Notes under the pieces: model-generated
Seen by the model: the letters and a program-made list of their open reading frames with translations, nothing else
What the model was told of the DNA's origin: nothing
Database searches by the model: none
DNA from: Vreelandella neptunia
GTDB lineage: Bacteria; Pseudomonadota; Gammaproteobacteria; Pseudomonadales; Halomonadaceae
Direction of reading: 5' to 3'
Assembly (NCBI RefSeq): GCF_022489065.1
Contig: NZ_JAKVTW010000004.1
Location: 206,392-270,391 of the forward strand
Length of the DNA: 64,000 nucleotides
Program-made: the position numbers and the translations under genes
In this document: positions 52,747-61,779 of the stretch, one piece after another
Position numbering within the stretch: position 1 is the stretch's first letter
Layout of the letters: the number at the start of each line of letters is the position of its first letter

Positions 52747-53226
52747 TTATGGTGTTTCGGTCGTTTCCTCCTTAGCGTTTAGCGCGGTATTTTCTAAATC
52801 GTGCTGAAGTTTATTGAGGTAGTGCAATAAGCTGACGGTTTCATCGAAGGAAAAACTGCCAAGCCCATCACGGTAAAACTCATGAATACGGGGCTGTAAA
52901 CTTTCCCAAAAGGCGCGACCTTGGCTGGTCAGTAAAATAATTCGTGCGCGCTTGTCATCGGGATGAGCAATACGTTCAACATGAGCATCGCGCTCTAAAC
53001 GCTTGAGCACGCCGTCCAGGCTTTGACGGCTAACCACCAAATACTCGGTAAGCGCATTAAACGAAATACCCTCTTCAAAGCCTTTGCGTGAAAGGGCGCC
53101 CAGCACTGCCCACTGTACGGTGGTCAGGCCCACTTCGCTTATCGTCTGCTTTTGCAGAATATTGCTGACCTGAAAAAGCCGAAAAAAAAGTCGGTTTTCC
53201 ACGCTTTTGTCGTCTTCACTCGCCAT
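52747..53226 (-). CDS. badR: MarR-family regulator, probable repressor of the cyclohexanecarboxylate operon (BadR-like)
   Basis: A 159-residue MarR protein: RLFFRLFQVSNILQKQTISEV helix, GLTTVQWAVLGALSRKG, recognition region LTEYLVVSRQSLDGVLKRLERD and wing HPDDKRARIILLTSQG. The ATG at 53226 has an AAGGAT site at good spacing; the open frame runs to 53301 into aliB. In Rhodopseudomonas palustris, BadR (MarR family) represses the badHI-aliAB genes and responds to a CoA-thioester intermediate. The position immediately after aliB supports the same role. Confidence 0.75.
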   Translation of the reverse strand: MASEDDKSVENRLFFRLFQVSNILQKQTISEVGLTTVQWAVLGALSRKGFEEGISFNALTEYLVVSRQSLDGVLKRLERDAHVERIAHPDDKRARIILLTSQGRAFWESLQPRIHEFYRDGLGSFSFDETVSLLHYLNKLQHDLENTALNAKEETTETP

Positions 53227-53297
53227 CGGCATATCCTTGACTGGGTCGATAGAGTCAGCGCCCAGGCGATCAAGTGAGACAAGCAAGAAGCCAGCGT

Positions 53298-54437
53298 TCA
53301 CGCAGAGACCGACTGACGCGCAATAATATTTTTCATAATCTGAGCCGTGCCATCACCAATCTGCAGCCCTAGTACATCACGCATACGCTGGGAAAACGGC
53401 AAATCTTCCCCCCAGCCCGTATGCCCGTGAGCCAGCATGCACTGTTTGATCACATCAAAGGCTAGCTTCGGTCCCCACCACTTATTCATTGCCGCTTCAG
53501 CGGTATGCGGACGCTGGTTGTCTTTTAACCACAGCGCGTAATAACACTGCAGCCGCGCCGCTTGTACGTAGGTTTGGTATTCCGCCAATGGATGGGTCAA
53601 GCCTTGGAAGGCGGCTAACGGCTGGCCAAAGGCTTCACGCTGGGTGAGCCACTGCCAGGTTTCATCCAGCGACTGCTGAGCAACAGCCAAACACTGTAAA
53701 CCAATCAGCGCACGACTATAGTCAAACCCCTGCATCACCTGCTTAAAGCCCTGTCCCTCGATGCCTAGCATGTGGTCGGCAGGCACGCGCACATTGTCGA
53801 AGAAAATAGAGCCGCGGCCAATGGCTCGTTGGCCTGAATCCTCAAAGCGACTGGTAGAAATACCTTGGCTCTCCATGGGTACTAAAAACGCGCTGATGCC
53901 GCTGGCGCGCTGCTCTTGTGTGCCAGTACGAGCAAAGACCACCGCTACATCCGCCTGATCGGCCATGGAAATGGAGGTTTTTTCACCATTTAGCAGAAAG
54001 CTATCACCGTCACGGGTCGCTTTGAGCTTAAGGTTGGCAGCATCTGAACCGCCGTGCGGCTCGGTAAGCGCGATACAGCAGATCTTATGTCCAGCCGTAA
54101 TGCCTGATAACCACTCTTGGGCCAATTCCGGCCGGGCGTGATGGGCGATGATTTGACCATTAAGAGAAGCGAGCAGCGGCAAATAGCCGACATTAAAGTC
54201 ACCCCTGGCGATCTCTTCAACAATCACGCCAGTGGTAATACAGTCCAGCCCGCTGCCACCGAAATTTTCGGGTAGCTCACCGCCCAGGCAGCCCATCTGG
54301 CCTAACTCGGAGACGATCTCACGCTCAATGCATGCCGCCTGCTCGCGCTGACGATAGCGAGGCGCTAATCGTTCGCTGGCAAACCGTGCGATGGTGTCGC
54401 GAATGGCTTCTTGCTGTTCGGTAAATGCAAAATTCAT
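53298..54437 (-). CDS. aliB: cyclohexanecarboxyl-CoA dehydrogenase (acyl-CoA dehydrogenase family)
   Basis: A 379-residue acyl-CoA dehydrogenase: CCIALTEPHGGSDAANLKLKA (FAD/substrate site), the DGTAQIMKNIIAR ending typical of the family, and FAFTEQQEAIRDTIARFASERL at the start. In the proposed route it oxidises cyclohexanecarboxyl-CoA to cyclohex-1-ene-1-carboxyl-CoA. The specific call rests on the neighbours badI, badH and aliA. It is the last enzyme gene of the minus-strand operon. Confidence 0.82.
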   Translation of the reverse strand: MNFAFTEQQEAIRDTIARFASERLAPRYRQREQAACIEREIVSELGQMGCLGGELPENFGGSGLDCITTGVIVEEIARGDFNVGYLPLLASLNGQIIAHHARPELAQEWLSGITAGHKICCIALTEPHGGSDAANLKLKATRDGDSFLLNGEKTSISMADQADVAVVFARTGTQEQRASGISAFLVPMESQGISTSRFEDSGQRAIGRGSIFFDNVRVPADHMLGIEGQGFKQVMQGFDYSRALIGLQCLAVAQQSLDETWQWLTQREAFGQPLAAFQGLTHPLAEYQTYVQAARLQCYYALWLKDNQRPHTAEAAMNKWWGPKLAFDVIKQCMLAHGHTGWGEDLPFSQRMRDVLGLQIGDGTAQIMKNIIARQSVSA

Positions 54438-54493
54438 GACGCTTTACTCGCTCTCTTGAGACTACCCTTTGTGGAGGGGAGTAACGGTTATGA

Positions 54494-55285
54494 CTAATAA
54501 TATTTACGAAATTCGGGCTTACGCTTTTCCTTAAACGCGGCAACACCTTCCTGCGACTCTTTGGTGTCGTAGTAGAGGCTTAGCGCCTGCATACCGAGTG
54601 CCCCAATACCGGCGATATTCTCGCTGTCTGCATTGAACGAACGCTTGGCGATGGAGAGGGCAGTAGGGCTTTTCTCAAGAATTTCGTCACACCATTTACG
54701 CACTTCCTCGTCGAGCAGTTCAGGCGGCACCACCGCGTTGAGCAGCCCCCAATCGAGCGCTTGCTGAGCCGTATATTTTCGGCACAGATACCAGATTTCA
54801 CGCGCCCGTTTTTCGCCAATGACGCGGGCGAGATAAGCGGTGCCAAAGCCGGGGTCAACCGATCCCACTTTTGGACCCACCTGACCAAAAATGGCTGTCT
54901 CTGACGCAATGCTTAGATCGCAGACCACGTGTAAAACGTGCCCGCCGCCAATGGCAAACCCATTCACTCGTGCAATGACCGGTTTAGGCACTTGGCGGAT
55001 GAGCGTTTGCAGCTCCTCTACCGGCAGGCCGATGATGCCGCGGCCATCGTATTGGCCCTCATGCGCACCCTGATCGCCCCCGGTACAGAATGCCTTGTCC
55101 CCCGCCCCGGTGAGCACAATGACGCCAATCGATTTGTCCCAGCCAGCACGGTTAAAGGCATCCAGCAGTTCCATACAGGTTTGTCCGCGGAAGGCGTTAT
55201 AGCGCTCGGGACGATTAATAGTGATCGTCGCGACGCCGTCGTCTACCTCATACAAGATATCTTCGTAGTGAGTGGTATGGCTCAT
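54494..55285 (-). CDS. badI: 2-ketocyclohexanecarboxyl-CoA hydrolase
   Basis: A 263-residue crotonase-superfamily enzyme closely resembling BadI of R. palustris. INRPERYNAFRGQTCMELL, GDKAFCTGGDQGAHEGQYDGRG (split), FGQVGPKVGSVDPGFGTAYLAR and the terminal EKRKPEFRKYY are close to BadI and to related MenB proteins. It hydrolytically opens the ring of 2-ketocyclohexanecarboxyl-CoA to pimelyl-CoA. MenB is the alternative, but the SDR and acyl-CoA dehydrogenase neighbours rule for BadI. An AAGGAG site precedes the start. Confidence 0.88.
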   Translation of the reverse strand: MSHTTHYEDILYEVDDGVATITINRPERYNAFRGQTCMELLDAFNRAGWDKSIGVIVLTGAGDKAFCTGGDQGAHEGQYDGRGIIGLPVEELQTLIRQVPKPVIARVNGFAIGGGHVLHVVCDLSIASETAIFGQVGPKVGSVDPGFGTAYLARVIGEKRAREIWYLCRKYTAQQALDWGLLNAVVPPELLDEEVRKWCDEILEKSPTALSIAKRSFNADSENIAGIGALGMQALSLYYDTKESQEGVAAFKEKRKPEFRKYY

Positions 55286-55352
55286 GATGCAGCTCCTTGT
55301 TTTTGTAAGCGCCTTATTGTTGTAAACAGTTGGTCGCTGTAAGTGACTTGCG

Positions 55353-56120
55353 TTAACCAGCCATGGTTAGCCCGCCGGAGACGCTGATCACCTGCCCGGT
55401 AATAAAATTCGCTTCATCGCTCGCGAGCATCACGATAATCCCGGGATAATCTTCAGGTTGACCTATCCGGCGCATAGGCACTGCGTTGCGGAAGGCTTCC
55501 AATAGCTTCTCTGGGTCGCGGGAGGTATCGGCCACGCCTTTTAAAAGGGCAGTATCGGTAGGGCCAGGACAAACGACGTTGACCGTAATGTTTTTGGTGG
55601 CCAGCTCCCGGGCGAGGGTTTTACTTAAACCGAGCAGCCCTGCCTTGCAGGCGGCATAAACGGCTTCACCAGAAGAGCCCACTCGGGCTGCATCCGAGGC
55701 AATGTTGACCACCTTGCCACCGCCCGCCTCAACCATTCTTGGTAATACGATGTGGTGCATATTGAGCGCGCCGGTCAGGTTGACGGCAATCAGTGACTCC
55801 CACATCGCAGGGTCGGTTTTAAGAAACGGCATAAAGCGGTCAAAGCCCGCGTTATTAATCAAAATAGTGGGCGTGCCGAGCTCTGCTTCAATGCGCTTAA
55901 CGGTCACTTCGATTGCGCGGTAATCGGTGATATCTGCGGCGTAAGCGCGAGCGTTACCGCCCGCTTCAATAATGCTGTCGACACTTACTTGGGCGGCTTT
56001 CTCATCAAGGTCAAGCACAGCGACCAGCGCGCCTTCCTGAGCAAAGCGTTGACACACCGCGCGGCCAATGCCGCCGCCGCCGCCGGTCACTATTACGGTT
56101 TTTCCAGTTAAACCTTGCAT
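55353..56120 (-). CDS. badH: 2-hydroxycyclohexanecarboxyl-CoA dehydrogenase
   Basis: A 255-residue short-chain dehydrogenase very like BadH of R. palustris. VTGGGGGIGRAVCQRFA, VLDLDE (NAD type), NNAGFDRFMPFLKTDPAMWE, NIASDAARVGSSGEAVYAAC with catalytic Ser and Tyr, and the C-terminus ITGQVISVSGGLTMAG. It oxidises 2-hydroxycyclohexanecarboxyl-CoA to the 2-keto thioester used by BadI. It is 67 bp upstream of badI in the operon. Confidence 0.88.
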   Translation of the reverse strand: MQGLTGKTVIVTGGGGGIGRAVCQRFAQEGALVAVLDLDEKAAQVSVDSIIEAGGNARAYAADITDYRAIEVTVKRIEAELGTPTILINNAGFDRFMPFLKTDPAMWESLIAVNLTGALNMHHIVLPRMVEAGGGKVVNIASDAARVGSSGEAVYAACKAGLLGLSKTLARELATKNITVNVVCPGPTDTALLKGVADTSRDPEKLLEAFRNAVPMRRIGQPEDYPGIIVMLASDEANFITGQVISVSGGLTMAG

Positions 56121-56163
56121 ATTGTTTTCCCATTACTGGCCATTTGAGGCGCATAACGACACA

Positions 56164-57825
56164 TTAAGAGCGTGAATCGGAATGGATAGCCGCTTGGTCG
56201 CGAAGCTTAAATTTCTGAATTTTTCCAGAAGGCGTGCGTGGCAACTCTTCCAGCACTTCAAGAAACTCTGGATGGTATTGGCGCGTCACATGCCGCTCGG
56301 TAAGAAACTGAGTGATCTCTTCAAGGCTCAGGCTGGGGTGACCCTCTTTGAGCACAACGTAAGCGACCAACCGCTCTCCTAAACGCTCATCTGGCCGACC
56401 AACCAGCGCCAGCGCCTGAATCGCGGGATGTTGATAAAGAGTGTTTTCGATATCCACAATAGGGATATTCTCACCGCCTCGAATGACCACATCTTTAGAG
56501 CGGCCTGTGATACGCACATAGCCCGCTTCATTGAGGCGTGCTAAATCCCCCGTTGGGAACCAGCCTTCCTCATCCACGCTGTAAAGGTTAGGTTGTTTGA
56601 AGTAGCCAACAAACAGACTGGCACCGCGTACCCATAGGCTGCCTTCTTGATTAGGCGGCAAGGTGTTGCCCTCAATATCGGTCACTTTGAGTTCCATAAA
56701 GGGCAAGGGGACGCCATCGGTTTCGACCGAACACGAAGGCGCGTCATCCAAGCGAGTAGTGGTAACGGCGCCGTTCTCGGTCATTCCCCAGGCGGAGATG
56801 ATTTTAGTGGGCAAATTACGCGCTGCTTTCTCTACCAACGGGCTAGGTATAGGGGCGCCCGCGCATAGAAATAGCTTCAGTGACTGCAGATCGCTTCCGT
56901 GAGCAATCGCTTGCTCGGCGATATCTGCCAAAAAAGGGGTAGAGCCCAGCATCAAACTGGGCTGTTCAATGCGTACGATGTTGACTGCTTCAGCGGGTAA
57001 CCACGTGTCTTGAAGCACGGCCGTGGTCTGCAAGTAGATCGGCATCATTAAGCCGTATAGAAAGCCTAACTGATGCGCCAGAGGGGAAGGCATTAAGGTG
57101 GTATCAGCAGCATTCAGCGCTAAGCGTTCGGCAAGGGGGCGAATATGGCTAAGCAGCGTATTAGAGGTGTGCATTACCCCTTTTGGCTTACCCGTAGTAC
57201 CCGATGTGTAAAGCAGTTGCACAACATCATCGCCGGATGGGCGGCGCTCCGTAAACAGTGCGGCAGTATCGCGCCCCTGTTCCTCGCCATGGTTAAGCAG
57301 TCGTGCTTCAAAGCTGGACTCTCCATCACCTTCACCGCCAATCACCAGCACATGGGTTAGCGACGCCAATTCTGCCTTCAGCGTGGTTGCCATGGCAGCA
57401 TGATCAAAACCTCGAAACACACCGGGAACGACTAGCAGCTTACTTTCCGCTTGGGCGAGCATAAAACGCAACTCATGCTCGCGGAAAATGGGCATAAGAG
57501 GGTTAAGTACCGCGCCAACTCGAACACACGCTAAGTGGAGTGCGGTCATTTGCCACCAATTAGGCAATTGGCACGACACCACATCCCCCACCTGAATGCC
57601 AAGCGAGACAAGCCCAATTGCTATTTGTGTGACCCGCTCATTGAGTTCGCGATAGCTAAGCTGTGTGCGCTCTCCAGAGGCCATAGTGTAGGTAACAATG
57701 GCTAGTTTGTCAGGGACTTGGGCTACCGCTTTATCAAGATAGTCTGTAATGAGCATGTCATTCCAGGCGCCTGACTGCTTCATGGCATTACGACGGTCTA
57801 TTGTCATGTTGGTAGTAATAGACAT
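56164..57825 (-). CDS. aliA: cyclohexanecarboxylate-CoA ligase (AMP-forming)
   Basis: A 553-residue member of the ANL acyl-CoA synthetase family. AMP-binding P-loop LLYTSGTTGKPKGVMHT (about residue 210), adenine motif ISAWGMTENGAVTTT, GWFPTGDLARLNEAG and the late Lys in RTPSGKIQKFKLRD. It activates a carboxylic acid with ATP and CoA. AliA is the matching enzyme in the cyclohexanecarboxylate operon of R. palustris, and the neighbours decide the name. It is the first gene of the operon. A GGAG site lies 8 bp before the ATG. Specificity for the cyclic acid is inferred. Confidence 0.82.
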   Translation of the reverse strand: MSITTNMTIDRRNAMKQSGAWNDMLITDYLDKAVAQVPDKLAIVTYTMASGERTQLSYRELNERVTQIAIGLVSLGIQVGDVVSCQLPNWWQMTALHLACVRVGAVLNPLMPIFREHELRFMLAQAESKLLVVPGVFRGFDHAAMATTLKAELASLTHVLVIGGEGDGESSFEARLLNHGEEQGRDTAALFTERRPSGDDVVQLLYTSGTTGKPKGVMHTSNTLLSHIRPLAERLALNAADTTLMPSPLAHQLGFLYGLMMPIYLQTTAVLQDTWLPAEAVNIVRIEQPSLMLGSTPFLADIAEQAIAHGSDLQSLKLFLCAGAPIPSPLVEKAARNLPTKIISAWGMTENGAVTTTRLDDAPSCSVETDGVPLPFMELKVTDIEGNTLPPNQEGSLWVRGASLFVGYFKQPNLYSVDEEGWFPTGDLARLNEAGYVRITGRSKDVVIRGGENIPIVDIENTLYQHPAIQALALVGRPDERLGERLVAYVVLKEGHPSLSLEEITQFLTERHVTRQYHPEFLEVLEELPRTPSGKIQKFKLRDQAAIHSDSRS

Positions 57826-58059
57826 TCCTTAAGCTCCAGAAATTGCTATTAATTTTGTTTTTATAGTGACTAGATAGAACATATAGTGGTTCACCTTGTT
57901 AAGCTAGAAAGTAGGTTAGCTTTAAAATTATGTCAAGTAGTTGTCGTTTATTTTAGATGCCGAAGCGTCGCTTCTGAGAGTGGATTTGCATCACTCCCAT
58001 GGGCCGCTAACTAGCATTGAGGAATTAAATTTGACGCTTAGAAGGAGGTGAACTATTTT

Positions 58060-58093
58060 GTTCGTATTACAAATTAGTATTCGCGATACGAAC
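58060..58093. promoter_or_regulatory. three-half-site GTTCG operator upstream of the BKACE gene
   Basis: GTTCG (58060-58064), ATTCG (58079-58083) and CGAAC (58089-58093), i.e. GTTCG-N14-RTTCG-N5-CGAAC, exactly the spacing found before pcaI. The last half-site is only 15 bp from the ATG and abuts the AAAGGAGG ribosome site, so binding there would block expression. Confidence 0.7.
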
Positions 58094-58108
58094 AAAAAGG
58101 AGGTTTCC

Positions 58109-58930
58109 ATGTCTCAGCCTTGCATAATTTGCGTCGCCATTACCGGCAGCCTGCCACGCAAAGAGAACAACCCTGCTGTGCCCATCACGGTTGAAGAGCA
58201 GATTGAAAGCACCCAGGCGGCGTTTGAGGCGGGGGCTACCATTGCTCACTGCCACGTGCGTAACGATGACCAAACGCCTTCATCTGACCCAGAGAAGTTT
58301 GGCCGCTTGATGGAAGGGCTTAAGAAGCACTGCCCCGGCATGATCATTCAGCTCTCTACCGGTGGGCGCTCGGGGGCAGGTGAAGCACGCGGCGGGATGT
58401 TGCCATTGAAACCCGATATGGCCAGCCTCTCGGTGGGCTCCAACAACTTCCCCAATCGTGTTTACGAGAATCCGCCCCAGTTGGTGGAGTGGCTTGCCGA
58501 TGAGATGCTCAAGTACGGCGTTAAGCCTGAAATCGAAGCGTTTGATCTGTCCCATATCCACCAAGCGGTGAATCTTTCAAAGCAAGGCAAGCTGAAGACG
58601 CCGCTCTACGTGCAGTTTGTCATGGGGGTCAAAAACTCCATGCCAGCGGACAAGCCCACCTTTGATTTTTATATTGAGACGCTCAAGCGACTGGCACCGG
58701 ATGCACAGTGGTGCGGCGCAGGTATTGGCGCCAACCAATACCTGCTTAATGAGTGGTCTATCGCCGCTGGTGGTCACACCCGTACCGGGCTTGAAGATAA
58801 CGTACGCCTGGATAGCGAAACGCTGGCGCCTTCCAATGCGGCGTTGGTCGAGCGCACCGTTGCTCTATGCGAAAAGTACCAGCGCCCCGTGGCTACTTGG
58901 CAACAGGCGCGTGAAATACTTGGGTTATAA
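58109..58930 (+). CDS. beta-keto acid cleavage enzyme (BKACE, DUF849 family)
   Basis: A 273-residue TIM-barrel zinc enzyme of the BKACE family. These enzymes condense a beta-keto acid with acetyl-CoA to give acetoacetate and a new acyl-CoA. Zinc ligands His47 and His49 (TIAHCHVR) and Glu229 (TGLEDNVRL) are present, together with IIQLSTGG, SLSVGSNNFPN, QFVMGV and the terminal REILGL. I chose the ATG at 58109 behind an AAGGAGG site; an open frame to 58058 runs through the operator. The operator is shared with pcaI, so beta-ketoadipate or a close relative is the leading candidate substrate, giving succinyl-CoA plus acetoacetate. The family is certain; the substrate is inference. Confidence 0.85.
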   Translation: MSQPCIICVAITGSLPRKENNPAVPITVEEQIESTQAAFEAGATIAHCHVRNDDQTPSSDPEKFGRLMEGLKKHCPGMIIQLSTGGRSGAGEARGGMLPLKPDMASLSVGSNNFPNRVYENPPQLVEWLADEMLKYGVKPEIEAFDLSHIHQAVNLSKQGKLKTPLYVQFVMGVKNSMPADKPTFDFYIETLKRLAPDAQWCGAGIGANQYLLNEWSIAAGGHTRTGLEDNVRLDSETLAPSNAALVERTVALCEKYQRPVATWQQAREILGL

Positions 58931-58967
58931 AACATAAAACCAACAATTAAGAAGCAGGAGATAAGCA

Positions 58968-59375
58968 ATGACGGATATCACTGTCGTGGGTGATGCGCCT
59001 GAGATCGACGAGATTAAGCGTGTTGTGCAGCTATATGTTGATGGCTTTCAAGGCAGTAGAGACAAGTTGGAGGAAGCGTTTCATAAGGATGCGTGGATTT
59101 TTGCTTTGGACGCTGATGCTGCGTTAGCAACTGATCTGATCAGCGATCGTTTCGAGCGCTGGGCTGATAGCCGCCGCGCAGTGAAGAGTCGCTTTATTGC
59201 GGTGACTCAGGCCGGGGAAGTCGCCAGCGTGTTGCTAGGCTTTGACAATAGCGAAAACCTTGCGGATTCCTGGGTCGATGTTATTGCCCTGGTGAAGGTC
59301 GATGGCGCTTGGAAAATCACCAATAAAACGGCAGCCCACAGCACGCGTGCGGCGTGGGCAAAGCCCAGTTCCTAG
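58968..59375 (+). CDS. NTF2-like (lumazine-binding/SnoaL-type) protein
   Basis: A 135-residue protein of the NTF2-like superfamily, probably the putative lumazine-binding subfamily: EIDEIKRVVQLYVDGFQGSRDK, FHKDAWIF, RFERWADSRR and a final strand DGAWKITNKTAAHST. No catalytic residues can be assigned. It starts 37 bp after the BKACE gene with an AGGAGA site, so both are probably made together under the GTTCG operator. Converges on the LysR gene. Confidence 0.75.
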   Translation: MTDITVVGDAPEIDEIKRVVQLYVDGFQGSRDKLEEAFHKDAWIFALDADAALATDLISDRFERWADSRRAVKSRFIAVTQAGEVASVLLGFDNSENLADSWVDVIALVKVDGAWKITNKTAAHSTRAAWAKPSS

Positions 59376-59388
59376 GCTTTAATGGCAC

Positions 59389-60294
59389 CTACTCAGAAAA
59401 CATAGAAAATATCAGCTCGCGCAGCCAGCGATTGCCCGGGTCTTGATGATAACGACGGTGCCAGAAAAGATTAATCGGGATTTCTGGGAACGTTAGCGGG
59501 TGCTCACGAACGGCTAACCCGAAACGTACTCGGGTTGCCTCGGCTAACTTGTCGGTCACCGTTACTATCAGATCGCTGCTACTAACGATATAGGGAACGG
59601 CGGCGAAGTTCGGCAGCGTTAGCCTGACGGGGCGAAGGACCCCAGCGCGGCCAAGCTGCTTTTCTACCATCCCGTGGCCAGTTCCCTGAGCAACTACGAC
59701 GGCATGATGGGCTGAGCGAAACGCCTCTAAGCTAAAGTCGCCTGTTGCTAAGGGATGGTCATGACGCATTAGGCAGACATAGCGTTGTACAAATAGTCGC
59801 TGCTGATAGAAACCGGCTCCCAGCTGTGGGATCAACCCAATAGCCAGATCAATCTGCCCCTCCTCCATCTCATACTTCAGACCGTTATTGTGGCTGCGCA
59901 CAGTGCTAAGCGAGACGCCTGGTGCTAAGTGTGAGAGGTGCTGAAGTAAGCGGGGTAAAAAGACAATTTCGCCAATATCCGTCATGTTGAGATTAAAGGT
60001 GCGTTCACTCAGCGCCGGATTAAAAACATCGTGTAGGTTTAAGGTGTCACTCATGCGTGCCAATGCATCCGCAATGCCGGGGTGAAGCTGGTTAGCGCGT
60101 GGCGTTGGCTGCAGCCCTTGCGAGGTGCGCTCGAAAAGCTCGTCATTCAGTAAGTGGCGTAAGCGCTTCAGTGCATGACTCACCGCTGGCTGTGTAATAC
60201 CTAGGCGTAGCGCTACCCGCTGAGTGTTTTGCTCTTGGTACAGCAGATCAAACACAACTAGCAAGTTCAGGTCGATATTGGCTAGTTTAACCAT
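59389..60294 (-). CDS. LysR-family regulator, probable salicylate-hydroxylase activator (NahR-like)
   Basis: A 301-residue LysR-type protein: N-terminal helix-turn-helix (NTQRVALRLGITQPAVSHALKRLR, split), GLQPTPRAN and a C-terminal effector domain with LDLAIGLIP-type segment (IDLAIGLIPQLG). It belongs to the NodD/NahR/DntR-like group by its LANIDLNLLVVFDLLYQEQN start. It is divergent from salicylate hydroxylase, the classic arrangement of NahR/SalR activators that respond to salicylate. Confidence 0.82.
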   Translation of the reverse strand: MVKLANIDLNLLVVFDLLYQEQNTQRVALRLGITQPAVSHALKRLRHLLNDELFERTSQGLQPTPRANQLHPGIADALARMSDTLNLHDVFNPALSERTFNLNMTDIGEIVFLPRLLQHLSHLAPGVSLSTVRSHNNGLKYEMEEGQIDLAIGLIPQLGAGFYQQRLFVQRYVCLMRHDHPLATGDFSLEAFRSAHHAVVVAQGTGHGMVEKQLGRAGVLRPVRLTLPNFAAVPYIVSSSDLIVTVTDKLAEATRVRFGLAVREHPLTFPEIPINLFWHRRYHQDPGNRWLRELIFSMFSE

Positions 60295-60498
60295 CAGGAT
60301 GCGCCATGCCGGATGTTCGACAATAGTCTACTCCAGCCGTAGTTAAGGTTTTCAACTTGTTGTTTCATATTGTTATTAGCGCCGTTTATAGCCTAAATGA
60401 ATAGGGCTGTGTGGTGACCGCTGTTTCATCCTAATAGCGTTAGGGGAAGAGCATAAAGCTCAACATGATAACGATAAATCCCTGAGCGGAGTGAAAAC

Positions 60499-61779
60499 AT
60501 GCCAGCCAAACAGACTCAGCAGAAACGACTTTCGATTGGCATCGTGGGCGGTGGAATCGGCGGCGTCGCCTTAGCCGTAGCGCTATCACGCCATCAGCAT
60601 CTCGACGTGCAACTGTTCGAAGCGGCTCCCCAGTTCTCAGAGATTGGTGCGGGCGTCTCTTTTGGCCCCAATGCGGTGAAGGCCATTCAACTGCTGGGGC
60701 TGGAGGCTTCTTATCAATGTATCGCCGACGCTTCACCAGCGCCGTTTGAGGATGTCTGGTTTGAGTGGCGTCGTGGTAAAGATGATACCTACCTTACCGC
60801 CAGCCTGGCGCCGGGGGTGGGGCAGTCGTCGGTACACCGTGCCGATTTTCTAGGTGCTATTGTTGCGAATCTGCCTGAGGGAATTGCCCACTTTGGTAAA
60901 CGCTGTATAGACGTTAAGCAAGACGCCGATAGCGCCACCGCCAGCTTCGACGATGGCACTCACTTTACGGGTGATGTGATCATCGGGTTTGACGGCATTA
61001 AGTCGGCGGTACGCCCCCATGTGTTACCCCCAGAACAATACGGCGAAATTACGCCGTTCTGGAGTGGCACTTACGCTTATCGTGGGATGATTCCCACCCG
61101 GGATCTAGAAACGGCTTTAGAGGCGAAAGGTAGCGAGAAGCGTCTGGCATTGGTGCCTCAGATGTACCTTGGCAAAGATCGCCATATTCTGACCTTCCCC
61201 GTTAAACAGTCTCAGCTCGTTAACGTTGTGGCCTTCATTACGGATCGCTCTGTACCGAGCCCTAAATTACCCGAAGGCGAAGAGTGGGTTCAAGCTGTCA
61301 GCCAGCAAGAAATGTTAGCCGTATTTGAAAGTTGGAGCCCGGCGTGCCAAGCCATTCTTGAATGCATCCCTGAGCCAACGCGCTGGGCGCTGCACGAGTT
61401 ACCGGAGCTTGCCCGCTACCATCGTGGTCGGGTACTGATTGTTGGCGATGCTGCCCATGCTTTAGTGCCCCACCAGGGGGCCGGGGCCGGTCAGGCACTT
61501 GAAGACGCCTATGTGCTGGCCAGCCTTCTAGCTGATACCAGCCGCCAAAACGTGGAAACTGTTTTATCCGCCTTTGAGCAGGTGCGTCATGGTCGCACCT
61601 GTAAGGTACAGCGTACCTCCCATGAAGCAGGCGATGTCTATGAATATTCAGGTAAAAACATTGGTGCTGATGAAACCAAGCTGATCGACAACCTGGAAAA
61701 GCGCTTCGATTGGCTCTGGAATCACGACCCTCACGACGATGTAATGGCGGCTCAGCGGATAGTAGCGTTAGCCATCTAG
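60499..61779 (+). CDS. nahG: salicylate 1-monooxygenase
   Basis: A 426-residue class A flavoprotein monooxygenase that converts salicylate to catechol and CO2. FAD motif IGIVGGGIGGVALAVALSRH with FEAAPQFSEIGAGVSFGPNA, the DG motif VIIGFDGIKSAVR, and GDAAHALVPHQGAGAGQALED. Length and these motifs match NahG/SalA. It is divergent from the LysR gene and upstream of catBCA, which process the product. A CGGAG site lies close to the ATG. Confidence 0.88.
   Translation: MPAKQTQQKRLSIGIVGGGIGGVALAVALSRHQHLDVQLFEAAPQFSEIGAGVSFGPNAVKAIQLLGLEASYQCIADASPAPFEDVWFEWRRGKDDTYLTASLAPGVGQSSVHRADFLGAIVANLPEGIAHFGKRCIDVKQDADSATASFDDGTHFTGDVIIGFDGIKSAVRPHVLPPEQYGEITPFWSGTYAYRGMIPTRDLETALEAKGSEKRLALVPQMYLGKDRHILTFPVKQSQLVNVVAFITDRSVPSPKLPEGEEWVQAVSQQEMLAVFESWSPACQAILECIPEPTRWALHELPELARYHRGRVLIVGDAAHALVPHQGAGAGQALEDAYVLASLLADTSRQNVETVLSAFEQVRHGRTCKVQRTSHEAGDVYEYSGKNIGADETKLIDNLEKRFDWLWNHDPHDDVMAAQRIVALAI

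Noticed and set aside
60295..60498. Possible NahR-type site between the LysR gene and salicylate hydroxylase
   Set aside because: Several loose T-N11-A matches exist in this AT-rich stretch but none forms a convincing dyad or a repeated pair.
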